Shown here in pieces: positions 42,951 to 51,200 of a DNA stretch of 64,000 bases (positions within the stretch are counted from its first letter, which is position 1; the number at the start of each line of letters is the position of its first letter). A program made the position numbers and the translations under genes. The notes below the pieces were generated by a model, which made no database searches, was not told the origin of the DNA, and saw only the letters and a list, made by a program, of their open reading frames with translations. Origin of the DNA: CALBZH01 sp964538515. Lineage in GTDB: Bacteria; Desulfobacterota; Syntrophobacteria; Syntrophobacterales; Syntrophobacteraceae. The stretch is from positions 62,001-126,000 of the forward strand of contig CAZIEW010000003.1 in NCBI GenBank assembly GCA_964538515.1, in the 5' to 3' direction.

Positions 42951-45515
42951 ATGGGATCGAGTACAAAAGCATTGGACACGCTATTATTTAATGTCGAGAA
43001 GCCCGGTCGTTATCTGGGAGCCGAGGTCAACGCCCGTCGGAAGGACTTCGGAGCCGCTCGCGCTCGGGTGGCACTTGCTTTTCCGGATGTCTACGAAGTC
43101 GGAATGAGCCACCTGGGTCTCCGGCTTCTCTACCACCTGCTCAACGATATCGATGGGGTGGTCGCGGATCGGGTTTACGCTCCCTGGTATGATTTCGAGG
43201 AGGTGCTGAGGTCATCGGGGGAGCTTTTGCGAGCGGTGGAATCGCGTCGCCCTCTCAAGGATTTTGATTTTGTCGGTTTTAGCCTGCAATACGAGCTGAG
43301 CTACACGAACATCCTGACGATTCTGGAGCTGGGCGGCATCGCTATCAAGGCCCGGGAGAGGGGGGAGGGCGCGCCATGGGTCATGGCGGGAGGGCCGTGT
43401 GCCTATAATCCCGAGCCACTGGCGGACTTTTTGGATTTCGTGGTGCTTGGAGAGGCCGAGCAAGTCCTGCCTGAGCTGCTGGACGTGTTTTTCGAATGGC
43501 GGGCGGCACGGGGCGGGCGAAGGGAATTCCTGGAAGCGATTCGGCGTATCGCGGGTATCTATGTTCCCTCATTTTTTTCAGTGAGTTACGAGGGCGCCAA
43601 CCGTCCGATTCGGTCCATTGAGCCTGTATTTTCCGATTACCGGAGCATTGAAAAACGGGTCGTCGCGGATCTCGACCGGGAGTCGCCGCCTCCCGTTCCG
43701 CCGCTCGTACCGGTTCTGGACATCGTTCACAATCGATTGAGCCTCGAGATTGCTCGGGGATGCACCCGCGGGTGTCGTTTCTGTCAGGCAGGGTTCATTT
43801 ATCGGCCGGTGCGCGAGCGTCATCCAGGCGCGGTCTTTGAAAACGCCGAGAAGGCCATCGCGGCCAGTGGCTTTGAAGAGATCTCTCTCCTGTCTTTCAG
43901 CACCGGGGATTACTGTCAGCTGCAGCCGTTGCTCGCTGGGCTCATGGACCGGTTTGAGCCAGAGCGGATCGCCGTGTCGCTTCCGTCCATGCGGGTGGGG
44001 ACTCTCACGCCGGAGCTCATGAAGCTGGTACGCCGGGTTCGCAAGACGGGGTTCACCCTGGCTCCCGAAGCGGGCAGCGAGCGGTTGCGGCGCGTGATCA
44101 ACAAAGGAATTCTGGATCAGGATCTGCTGGACACGGCGGACAATGCGTTCCAGCTGGGCTGGCGTGTCATCAAGCTGTATTTCATGATTGGACTGCCTAC
44201 GGAGAGCGACGAGGATCTGCAAGCGCTCGTCGATCTTTCCCTGGGGGTCTGGAAGCGCGCCAAGCCCTTCCGCGCATCGATTAACGTGTCGGTATCGACG
44301 TTCGTGCCCAAGCCCTTCACGCCGTTTCAATGGATGTCGCAGATCTCTCAGGATGTCATGGAAGAACGGTTGCGGAGCCTTAAGGACCGGCTTCAGCGGC
44401 CGGCGCTCAACCTGAAATGGAATCATCCCCAGCTCAGCCGCTTGGAAGCCGTGTTTGCCCGCGGCGACCGTCGACTGGGCGCTGTGCTTGAGCGTGCATG
44501 GCGCCTTGGTGCCCGGTTTGATGGCTGGACGGAACGGTTTCGCGGGGATTTGTGGGAGCAGGCCTTCAAGGATGAAGACCTGGACCCAGCCTGTTATGCC
44601 GATCGCGAGCGTCCGTTGGAGGAAGTCCTCCCATGGGACCATCTGTCCCCACGTGTGGAGAAAGCGTATTTGCAAGCGGAGCTGGAGCGTGCTTTTGTCG
44701 GCGAGTATACCCCCGATTGCCGAGGGGCGTCCTGCTCAGGCTGTGGCGCGTGCGATCACCAAACGGTTCGACCTCGCGTTCATGCGGAGACGGATTGGCG
44801 TGCGGCCCCGGACGCGGGGGGCAGGGACGTTCGGGCAGTGTCCGTGGGCAAGGAAGTCTTGTTTTGGGTCCGATACAGCAAAACGGGAAGCATGCGGTTT
44901 CTAGGTCAGTTGGATGTGGCTCAGGTGCTTGCTCGCGCCCTTAGGAGGGCCAAGATCCCCATAGCCTACAGCTCCGGATTTCACCCACATCCGAAGATCT
45001 CCTTTTTGGAAGCCCTTCCCCTCGGCTATGAAAGTCTTTGGGAGGAAGCTCACCTGGCGCTGACCGCAGACATCGAGGTTGAGGCCCTGAAGAGATCGCT
45101 CAACGCCCAGCTGCCGGAAGGGCTGGGGATTTTGGATGCGGTAAGGGTCGTCCGTCGAGCCGCACCGGCGGAAGGACGTGCTATGGTGTATCGAATCAGC
45201 GAGCTGAGCGCCGGTCGTCTCAGCGAGCTTCTCAACGTGTGGCGGCCGCGACTGGACGAGCCACTCAGGAAGAAGACCAAGAAAGGGTTTGCGGAATCTC
45301 CTTTGAGGGCGGTCCTCTTGGACCTTCGCTCTTTGGGTGACGGCCTCTTGGAAATGAGCGTTTTTGAAGAAAACAACAAGCGATTTCGACCATCTGCCAT
45401 CTTGCAGCATCTATTGGGGGATTCCTTCGACTGGATGTCGGAATGCCGTATATGCAAGGTGGGAGCCCATACGATGCCGCCGGTTCATGGGCGGACCGCG
45501 GCAGCGCGGTCATGA
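42951..45515 (+). CDS. B12-binding-type radical SAM protein fused to DUF2344 domain
   Basis: An 854-residue fusion. Residues 20-220 resemble a corrinoid-binding-type domain (VALAFPDVYEVGMSHLGLRL). The radical SAM core has Cys271, Cys275 and Cys278 in CTRGCRFCQAG, followed by SLPSMRVGTLT and APEAGSERLRRVINKG. A Cys-rich link CRGASCSGCGACDH comes near 595-610, then a DUF2344 domain (VRYSKTGSMRFLGQLDVAQ, GFHPHPKISFLEALPLGYES). The fusion (TIGR03960 plus TIGR03936) is usually next to RNase E/G, as here, and its reaction is unknown. The start at 42951 is chosen over 42918. Confidence 0.88.
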   Translation: MGSSTKALDTLLFNVEKPGRYLGAEVNARRKDFGAARARVALAFPDVYEVGMSHLGLRLLYHLLNDIDGVVADRVYAPWYDFEEVLRSSGELLRAVESRRPLKDFDFVGFSLQYELSYTNILTILELGGIAIKARERGEGAPWVMAGGPCAYNPEPLADFLDFVVLGEAEQVLPELLDVFFEWRAARGGRREFLEAIRRIAGIYVPSFFSVSYEGANRPIRSIEPVFSDYRSIEKRVVADLDRESPPPVPPLVPVLDIVHNRLSLEIARGCTRGCRFCQAGFIYRPVRERHPGAVFENAEKAIAASGFEEISLLSFSTGDYCQLQPLLAGLMDRFEPERIAVSLPSMRVGTLTPELMKLVRRVRKTGFTLAPEAGSERLRRVINKGILDQDLLDTADNAFQLGWRVIKLYFMIGLPTESDEDLQALVDLSLGVWKRAKPFRASINVSVSTFVPKPFTPFQWMSQISQDVMEERLRSLKDRLQRPALNLKWNHPQLSRLEAVFARGDRRLGAVLERAWRLGARFDGWTERFRGDLWEQAFKDEDLDPACYADRERPLEEVLPWDHLSPRVEKAYLQAELERAFVGEYTPDCRGASCSGCGACDHQTVRPRVHAETDWRAAPDAGGRDVRAVSVGKEVLFWVRYSKTGSMRFLGQLDVAQVLARALRRAKIPIAYSSGFHPHPKISFLEALPLGYESLWEEAHLALTADIEVEALKRSLNAQLPEGLGILDAVRVVRRAAPAEGRAMVYRISELSAGRLSELLNVWRPRLDEPLRKKTKKGFAESPLRAVLLDLRSLGDGLLEMSVFEENNKRFRPSAILQHLLGDSFDWMSECRICKVGAHTMPPVHGRTAAARS

Positions 45516-45533
45516 GAAGGGAGGTTGCTCCAA

Positions 45534-47108
45534 ATGCCTGCCGAAGTCATCATCAATAGTGATTTTTATGAAACACGGGTGGCTCTGGTCGAAAATGGCC
45601 AGGTTGCCGAGCTCTACGTCGAGCGGACTTCCGATCGTGGGATTGCTGGCAACATCTACCGCGGGCGGGTGGTTCGGGTGCTCCCCGGGATGCAGGCGGC
45701 TTTTGTGGATATAGGCCTGGAAAAGGCTGCATTCCTCTATGTCAGCGATGTTCACCGGCCCATGGAGGAGCTGGATCAGCTTTTCATGAATGCCAGCGGG
45801 GAGTCTCCTGAAAGCGAGGAAACGGGGAGTGAAGAGGAATCCGAATCCCGTCCCGAAGAGCTGGAGGAAGGAGGACCTTCGCGGTCCCTAAGCGATGTTC
45901 CGATAGAAGACCGACTGCAGGAAGGTCAGGACATTTTGGTCCAGGTCGCCAAGGAGCCCATCGGACACAAGGGCGCTCGGATCACGACGCACACCACGCT
46001 TCCCGGACGTCACCTGGTTTTCATGCCCACGATGGATCATGTGGGGGTGTCGCGCCGCATCGAAAACGAGAAAGAGAGAAAGCGGCTTCGTGAGCTGATG
46101 TGTGCCATTCGGCCCAACCAGTGCGGATTCATTGTGCGTACGGCGGCGGAGGGAGCCGAGCCGGAGAAGCTCCAGGCCGAAATGGAGTTTCTGGTCAAGC
46201 TCTGGCAAAACATCCAGCGCAAGGCCGAAAACGCCCCGGTCCCTTCCCTGGTGAACCAGGAGCTGGACATCACGCTGCGGGCTGTACGGGACCTTTTCAC
46301 CAAAGAGGTTGACCGCCTGGTGATCGATTCCGAGACGGAGTACCGCCGCATCCTGAACTTCATCGAGACGTTCATGCCGTCTCTGACGCAGGCCGTCGAG
46401 CTTTACGAGGGCGAAGAGTCGATTTTCGATGCGTACGGCATCGAGATGGAAGTTCAGCGTGCCTTGAGCAAGAAGATCTGGCTCAAGTCCGGTGGCTATA
46501 TCGTGATCGAGATGACGGAAGCCCTGACGGCGGTCGATGTGAACACGGGACGCTATGTGGGAAAGCGGAACCTCGAGGAGACCATTCTCAAGACCAATCT
46601 GGAGGCTGTTAAGGAGATTGCCTACCAGCTGCGGCTGCGCAATATCGGGGGCATCATCATCATCGATTTCATCGACATGGAAAAGGAGAGCAATCGGGAC
46701 AAAGTCTTCAACGCACTCAAAGACGCCATGAAGAAGGACAAGAGCAAGACCAACATCCTCCGCATGTCCGAGCTCGGCCTCATCGAGATGACTCGCAAGC
46801 GCACCAAGGAGAGCATCGGACGCGTCCTGTGTGAGCCCTGTTTCTACTGCGACGGCGAGGGGCACCTGAAATCCAAACAGACGATTTGCTATGAGCTGCT
46901 CAGGGAGCTTGAGCGGGAGCGAGCCGACTACTTCGGCAAAAATGTCCTGATCACGGTCCATCCGGAAGTGGCCGCTCGGTTCTGCGATGAGGAGCGGGGC
47001 CCTCTCGAGCGGGTGGAGGAGAGGCTCCATGCGCGGATTACGGTCAAGGGAGAGCCAAGCTTCCACCTCGAGCAGTACGAGATCGTGCCCGAGGAGACGG
47101 TTGCATAG
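45534..47108 (+). CDS. rng: Ribonuclease E/G family protein
   Basis: A 524-residue endoribonuclease of the RNase G type, without the long C-terminal scaffold of RNase E. It begins AEVIINSDFYETRVALVENGQ-like (21 residues), has an S1 domain with an acidic insert (about 80-120, SEETGSEEESES), and the catalytic Mg site in VDVNTGRYVGKRN and IIIIDFIDM. The zinc-link cysteines are in CEPCFYCDGEG. It processes rRNA and turns over mRNA. It lies 18 bases after the DUF2344 fusion, with GGGAGG upstream of the ATG at 45534, and hemL follows 48 bases later. Confidence 0.94.
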   Translation: MPAEVIINSDFYETRVALVENGQVAELYVERTSDRGIAGNIYRGRVVRVLPGMQAAFVDIGLEKAAFLYVSDVHRPMEELDQLFMNASGESPESEETGSEEESESRPEELEEGGPSRSLSDVPIEDRLQEGQDILVQVAKEPIGHKGARITTHTTLPGRHLVFMPTMDHVGVSRRIENEKERKRLRELMCAIRPNQCGFIVRTAAEGAEPEKLQAEMEFLVKLWQNIQRKAENAPVPSLVNQELDITLRAVRDLFTKEVDRLVIDSETEYRRILNFIETFMPSLTQAVELYEGEESIFDAYGIEMEVQRALSKKIWLKSGGYIVIEMTEALTAVDVNTGRYVGKRNLEETILKTNLEAVKEIAYQLRLRNIGGIIIIDFIDMEKESNRDKVFNALKDAMKKDKSKTNILRMSELGLIEMTRKRTKESIGRVLCEPCFYCDGEGHLKSKQTICYELLRELERERADYFGKNVLITVHPEVAARFCDEERGPLERVEERLHARITVKGEPSFHLEQYEIVPEETVA

Positions 47109-47156
47109 GACGCCATGCCGATGGTCCGTCGGGAGAAGACAAAGGAAGAGCGCATC

Positions 47157-48458
47157 ATGAGCTGGGAAACCTGTAAACGGTTGTATGAAGAAGCGAGTCG
47201 GGTGATTCCCGGGGGCGTCAACAGTCCGGTGCGCTCCGGACGCGCCGTGGGGATGCATCCGCTTTTCATCAGGGAAGCGAAGGGCTGTTGGCTTACGGAC
47301 GAGGACGGCAATCGCTATATCGACTACGTGGCTTCCTGGGGACCGATGATCCTGGGCCACGCCCATCCGCGCGTGGTCGAGGCGGTTTGCGCGGCCGCCC
47401 GGAAGGGGACCTCCTACGGGATTCCGACTGAGCTCGAAACACGCATGGCGTGCAAAGTGGTGGAAATGGTGCCCTCCATGGAAATGGTGCGCATGGTGAG
47501 CTCCGGGACGGAAGCCACCATGAGCGCCCTTCGGCTGGCTCGCGGTTTTACCGGACGCAGCAAGGTCATCAAATTCAACGGATGCTATCACGGACATGCG
47601 GACAGCCTGCTCGTGCAGTCAGGGTCCGGACTGGCGACCTTTGGTATTCCCGGCAGTCCGGGCGTTCCCGAGGAGATCGTCAGGAGCACGTTGTCTCTGC
47701 CCTTCAATGATCTGGATGAGGTCAGATCGGTCCTGGAGCGGGAAGGCTCGGAAGTTGCGGCGATCATCGTGGAGCCGGTTCCGGCGAACATGGGTGTTGT
47801 GCTCCCGGGTCAGGGTTATCTGGAAGGGCTGAGGAAGCTGTGCGATGCGCACGGGGTGGTTCTCATTTTCGACGAAGTGATCACGGGGTTTCGGCTTGGA
47901 CCCGGGGGCGCTCAGCAGCATTACGGCGTGATGCCGGATTTGACCTGCCTGGGCAAGATCATTGGCGGCGGACTGCCGGTGGGAGCTTACGGGGGCAAGC
48001 GGGAGATCATGATGCACATGTCCCCAGCGGGCAGCGTCTATCAGGCGGGAACCCTTTCGGGGAATCCCGTTGCCATGAGCGCCGGATTGGCCACGCTTGA
48101 GCTGTTGTGCGAAGAAGGGGTCTATGAATCCCTCGACCGGATGGCGACGGTGCTTGCAGCCGGCATCGGGCAGGCGGCCTCCTCGGCGGGAGTCGAGCTT
48201 TTTCAAACCCGCGTCGGCTCAATCGGGTGCTCCTTTTTCACGAAGGAGACCGTAACCGATTACAGGTCCGCTCAGACGTCCGATACGGAATCCTACGGAG
48301 TCTTCTTTCGCGAGATGCTCCGAGAAGGTGTCTATCTGGCCCCTTCCCAGTTTGAGGCATTTTTCATAAGCACGGCACACGGTCAGGAGGAGATCGATCG
48401 AACGGTCGAGGCTGCAGGTCGTGCATTCAAGCGGGTTAAGGCGACAAGGGCCACCTGA
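47157..48458 (+). CDS. hemL: Glutamate-1-semialdehyde 2,1-aminomutase
   Basis: A 433-residue PLP enzyme that converts glutamate-1-semialdehyde to 5-aminolevulinate in the C5 tetrapyrrole pathway. It has IPGGVNSPVRSGRAVG, NGCYHGHADSLLVQSGSG, the cofactor Asp in IFDEVITGFR, and the Schiff-base Lys in LTCLGKIIGGGLPVGAYGG. The ATG at 47157 follows AAAGGAAGAG; a frame to 47115 is not family-like. In a corrinoid- and haem-using anaerobe it supplies the common precursor. It is the last gene before the atp promoter. Confidence 0.96.
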   Translation: MSWETCKRLYEEASRVIPGGVNSPVRSGRAVGMHPLFIREAKGCWLTDEDGNRYIDYVASWGPMILGHAHPRVVEAVCAAARKGTSYGIPTELETRMACKVVEMVPSMEMVRMVSSGTEATMSALRLARGFTGRSKVIKFNGCYHGHADSLLVQSGSGLATFGIPGSPGVPEEIVRSTLSLPFNDLDEVRSVLEREGSEVAAIIVEPVPANMGVVLPGQGYLEGLRKLCDAHGVVLIFDEVITGFRLGPGGAQQHYGVMPDLTCLGKIIGGGLPVGAYGGKREIMMHMSPAGSVYQAGTLSGNPVAMSAGLATLELLCEEGVYESLDRMATVLAAGIGQAASSAGVELFQTRVGSIGCSFFTKETVTDYRSAQTSDTESYGVFFREMLREGVYLAPSQFEAFFISTAHGQEEIDRTVEAAGRAFKRVKATRAT

Positions 48459-48473
48459 TTCCCGAAAAAAGCA

Positions 48474-48502
48474 TTGACGGAGAAATGGGACTGTGCTAGG
48501 GA
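48474..48502 (+). promoter_or_regulatory. Predicted promoter of atpZ-atpI-atpB-atpE
   Basis: TTGACG (48474-48479) and TAGGGA (48497-48502) are 17 bases apart, with TGC just before the second box (extended -10). It lies between hemL and atpZ and directly upstream of a Rex-like palindrome. The -35 box is strong; the -10 box is poor. Confidence 0.45.
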
Positions 48503-48504
48503 TC

Positions 48505-48522
48505 CTGTGAACATTTACACGA
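48505..48522 (+). promoter_or_regulatory. Possible Rex-binding site before atpZ
   Basis: CTGTGAA-CATT-TACACGA matches 11 of 14 defined positions of the general Rex consensus TTGTGAA-N4-TTCACAA. It begins two bases after the predicted -10 box and ends eight bases before the atpZ ATG, where binding would block transcription. A Rex gene lies at the other end of the same cluster. Confidence 0.45.
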
Positions 48523-48530
48523 AGTAGGCC

Positions 48531-48752
48531 ATGAAAGACGAGACGCGAAAGTACATACGACAGCTGGCCGACGCCAGCTCGATCGGCTTCCAGGTGGCCT
48601 TCTCCATTTTTATCGGGTTGGGCATCGGCTGGTGGCTCGATGGAGCCATCGGGACTTTTCCCTGGCTGACGCTCATTTTTATCGGGATGGGAATTGCTGC
48701 CGGCTTTCTCAACTATTACCGCTTTATCAAGAAGCAGCAGAAGGGGGATTGA
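48531..48752 (+). CDS. atpZ: AtpZ/AtpI-like ATP synthase accessory protein
   Basis: A 73-residue protein with two membrane hairpin segments (SIGFQVAFSIFIGLGIGWWL and FPWLTLIFIGMGIAAGFLNYY, 21 residues) and a basic C-terminus. This is typical of AtpZ (AtpQ/DUF2970-like), encoded before atpI. It may form Mg2+/Ca2+ channels or help c-ring assembly, according to family knowledge. It is the first gene of the membrane-sector operon and lies 17 bases before atpI. Confidence 0.9.
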   Translation: MKDETRKYIRQLADASSIGFQVAFSIFIGLGIGWWLDGAIGTFPWLTLIFIGMGIAAGFLNYYRFIKKQQKGD

Positions 48753-48769
48753 GAGGGGGGAGCCGGCGG

Positions 48770-49171
48770 GTGCGTGATTACCTGAGCTCAGAGGAGCTGG
48801 CGCGGCGCATTGAGATCACTGCGGTGCTGCTGGGGGCCTTTATGTCGCTTCTTGCATTGCTGACGGTGTCGTTGCGGGCGGCCCTCGGGGTGGTACAAGG
48901 CGCGGCTATCAGTATTCTGAGCTTTCAGGTGCTGAAATGGCAGCTGGCCAAGGCGTTTCAGCGCTCGAAGACCCTGCCGAAAGCGGGCGGGCTCTTTGCC
49001 AGCTACTACGTGCGGTTTTTGGCGACGCTCTTTGTCGTTTTTGTTGTGATCTACTACGACTGGGCGGACCCGTTGCCATTTCTTGTGGGTTTGTCCGTGG
49101 TCGTGATCGGGATACTGGTGATTGGGGGGCAGGAATTCTTGGTCATGCTATCAAAGAAGGGGGAAGACTAG
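48770..49171 (+). CDS. atpI: AtpI-family ATP synthase assembly protein
   Basis: A 133-residue protein with four membrane segments, starting VRDYLSSEELARRIEITAV and including AAISILSFQVLKWQLAKAF, like the c-ring assembly factor AtpI. The GTG at 48770 is preceded by GAGAGGGGGGAG. A longer frame inside atpZ is rejected. It lies three bases before atpB, so coupling is likely. Sequence conservation in this family is low, and the assignment rests largely on topology and position. Confidence 0.82.
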   Translation: MRDYLSSEELARRIEITAVLLGAFMSLLALLTVSLRAALGVVQGAAISILSFQVLKWQLAKAFQRSKTLPKAGGLFASYYVRFLATLFVVFVVIYYDWADPLPFLVGLSVVVIGILVIGGQEFLVMLSKKGED

Positions 49172-49174
49172 CGT

Positions 49175-49894
49175 ATGGAACACCCAATTCTGTTTCTCAA
49201 CCTTTTGTTTGAAAAGATGGGGCTGCCGGTTGTCGGCGCGGAAGAAGCGCACTCGCTGACGGAGATGATCCTTCAGCCTCACGTCACCTACGCTTGGCTC
49301 GTCATGATCGTCCTGCTTGTGCTCGCCAAGCTTGCCGTCTCCACCCTGGAAATGGTGCCCAAGGGCGGACAGAACTTCTTCGAGTTGGCGCTCACGGGTA
49401 TCGAGGATTTCATGATCGGCGTGACCGGCGAGCATGGCCGCTTTCTGTTCCCTCTCATCGCCTCCCTCGGCTTCTTCATTCTCTGCAGCAACTACCTTGG
49501 CATGATCCCGGGCTTTTTCGCTCCCACGGCCAACATCAACACGACGGCCGCGTGCGCTCTCATCGTGGTCGTGTTCACACACGTGCTCGGGGTCAAATTC
49601 CACGGCGCTGCTTACATCAAGCATTTCATGGGGCCGGTCTGGTGGTTGACGCCGCTGATCATGCCCATTGAGCTGATCGGACATGGCGCGCGCGTGCTCA
49701 GTCTCTCCATCCGTCTTTTCGGAAACGTGTTTGGTGAAGAGCTGGTTCTGGGGATTCTGTTCTTCCTGGCAGGCTTGTATCTGGCGCCGCTGCCCATGAT
49801 GTTCCTGGGACTCTTTACGGGCTTCATTCAGGCCTTCATTTTCTGTCTGCTTTCCATGATGTACTTCGCGGGTGCCATGGAGCATGCCCACTAG
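49175..49894 (+). CDS. atpB: F-type ATP synthase subunit a
   Basis: A 239-residue subunit a of the membrane sector, forming the ion half-channels. The essential Arg180 is in SLSIRLFGNVFGEELV, and SNYLGMIPGFFAPTANINTT marks the earlier helix. Five or six membrane segments are present. The start at 49175 follows GGGGGAAG. atpE follows after 88 bases. The remaining F-type genes (b, delta, alpha, gamma, beta, epsilon) are not in the window, so the operon is split, as in many Deltaproteobacteria. Confidence 0.96.
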   Translation: MEHPILFLNLLFEKMGLPVVGAEEAHSLTEMILQPHVTYAWLVMIVLLVLAKLAVSTLEMVPKGGQNFFELALTGIEDFMIGVTGEHGRFLFPLIASLGFFILCSNYLGMIPGFFAPTANINTTAACALIVVVFTHVLGVKFHGAAYIKHFMGPVWWLTPLIMPIELIGHGARVLSLSIRLFGNVFGEELVLGILFFLAGLYLAPLPMMFLGLFTGFIQAFIFCLLSMMYFAGAMEHAH

Positions 49895-49982
49895 GCGGTA
49901 TCGGTTGGGGAATCGGGCCGTGTGTATATATCTGGGTTTAAAACATTCCAAATCATTCTCTCACCACAAGGAGGTAGGTTCC

Positions 49983-50354
49983 ATGTCGAAGAAAGTTGGG
50001 TTGCTGACGACGTTGCTGGTTCTCGGACTTACGACGGTTGCCATGGCCGCTGACGCAGGCGCCGGTGACAAGGCTGAAGGCCTTCGCTTCTTTGTTTACT
50101 CGGCAGTCGCCGCAGGCTTCGCCATCGCCATCGCCGCTTTCGGTTGCGGTATCGGCCAGGGCATGGCTGTTAAGGGCGCCGTCGAAGGTATTGCCCGCAA
50201 CCCCGATGCATCCGGTAAAGTTACCGTTACCATGCTGATCGGTCTCGCCATGATCGAGTCTCTGTCGATTTATGCTCTGGTTATCTCGCTGATCTTGATC
50301 TACGCGAACCCCGTTTCCAAAGCGATGCAGGCTTTCACGGGTCTGGCGAAGTAA
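49983..50354 (+). CDS. atpE: F-type ATP synthase subunit c
   Basis: A 123-residue subunit c with two membrane helices and, before them, a signal-like extension (MSKKVGLLTTLLVLGLTTVA...MAADAG) seen in several Deltaproteobacteria. Helix 1 contains GCGIGQG (Gln59); helix 2 contains MIESLSIYALV with the ion-carrying Glu92 followed by Ser93 and, four residues on, Tyr97. Gln, Glu-Ser and Tyr are part of the Na+-binding set of Na+-coupled enzymes, though the Thr after Glu-Ser is Leu. The ribosome site AAGGAGG is strong, fitting the high copy number of c. A T-rich stretch about 90 bases after the stop may end transcription. Confidence 0.95.
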   Translation: MSKKVGLLTTLLVLGLTTVAMAADAGAGDKAEGLRFFVYSAVAAGFAIAIAAFGCGIGQGMAVKGAVEGIARNPDASGKVTVTMLIGLAMIESLSIYALVISLILIYANPVSKAMQAFTGLAK

Positions 50355-50462
50355 TTTCCCGAAGTCTTGGAGCAAGGGATGGGCCGGCCTGCGAGCGCGG
50401 CCTGTCCCGAGCTCTCGGTTACAGTGACTCAAGGAAAGCCAGGCCTTTTTATTTAAACAATA

Positions 50463-50480
50463 ATGTGAATAATGTCACAT
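50463..50480. promoter_or_regulatory. Rex-type operator upstream of rex
   Basis: ATGTGA-ATAATG-TCACAT is an 18-base palindrome with perfect 6-base arms that closely resembles the Rex consensus TTGTGA-N6-TCACAA. It lies 88 bases before the rex start, as expected for autoregulation. Confidence 0.7.
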
Positions 50481-50567
50481 AGATAACTTCGTATTAGGTG
50501 ACAAGGCCCATTGTGCACAGCAGCGTTCTGACGTGTATTCGGCTTTAGACCTTTCCAAGGATGAACC

Positions 50568-51200
50568 ATGAAGTTCGCGAAGATCCCGATGGCCACCATC
50601 AACCGCCTCTCTATCTACATGCGCACCCTTCAAGAGCTCTTGGAGGAAGAGGTTGATGTCATCTCTTCGGAGCGGCTTGCCAAGCAGTGTGGTGTGAATC
50701 CCGCTCAAATTCGGAAGGACTTGGCCTATTTCGGGGAGTTCGGCGTGCGGGGAGTGGGGTATCGCGTAAGCGATTTGGTCAACCAGATCAAGGAGATTCT
50801 CGGCCTGAACCGTCCGTGGAACCTGGCAATGATCGGCTTGGGAAATCTTGGGTCGGCATTGATCCGGCATGGAAACTTCATCAAGCATGGGTATATCTTC
50901 AGTGCTGCTTTTGACGCCGACACCCAGAAGGTCGGGAAACGCTTGCCAAACGGGCTGATCATCAATCACGTGGACGAGTTGGAGGAGATCGTCAAGGAGC
51001 GGGATGTGCACGTCGGTATCATCGCGACCCCGGCGAGCTCGGCTCAAAGCGTTGCCAATCAGCTCGTGCTCGCCGGAATCAACGGCATCCTCAATTTCGC
51101 TCCCATCCAGATTCAGGTGCCGGACTGCTGTCACGTCGAAAACGTGGACTTCACCATCAAGCTGGATGCCATTGCCTATCACTTGTCCTTCGGGACCTGA
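50568..51200 (+). CDS. rex: Redox-sensing transcriptional repressor Rex
   Basis: A 210-residue NADH/NAD+-sensing repressor. The N-terminal winged helix contains IPMATINRLSIYMRTL and VNPAQIRKDLAYFGEFGVRG (20 residues), and the Rossmann domain contains MIGLGNLGSALIRHG followed by the acidic residue in AAFDAD. High NADH releases it from DNA. A matching palindrome lies upstream of this gene, and a weaker one upstream of atpZ. The last 22 bases overlap the end of the convergent uvrA gene. Confidence 0.96.
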   Translation: MKFAKIPMATINRLSIYMRTLQELLEEEVDVISSERLAKQCGVNPAQIRKDLAYFGEFGVRGVGYRVSDLVNQIKEILGLNRPWNLAMIGLGNLGSALIRHGNFIKHGYIFSAAFDADTQKVGKRLPNGLIINHVDELEEIVKERDVHVGIIATPASSAQSVANQLVLAGINGILNFAPIQIQVPDCCHVENVDFTIKLDAIAYHLSFGT

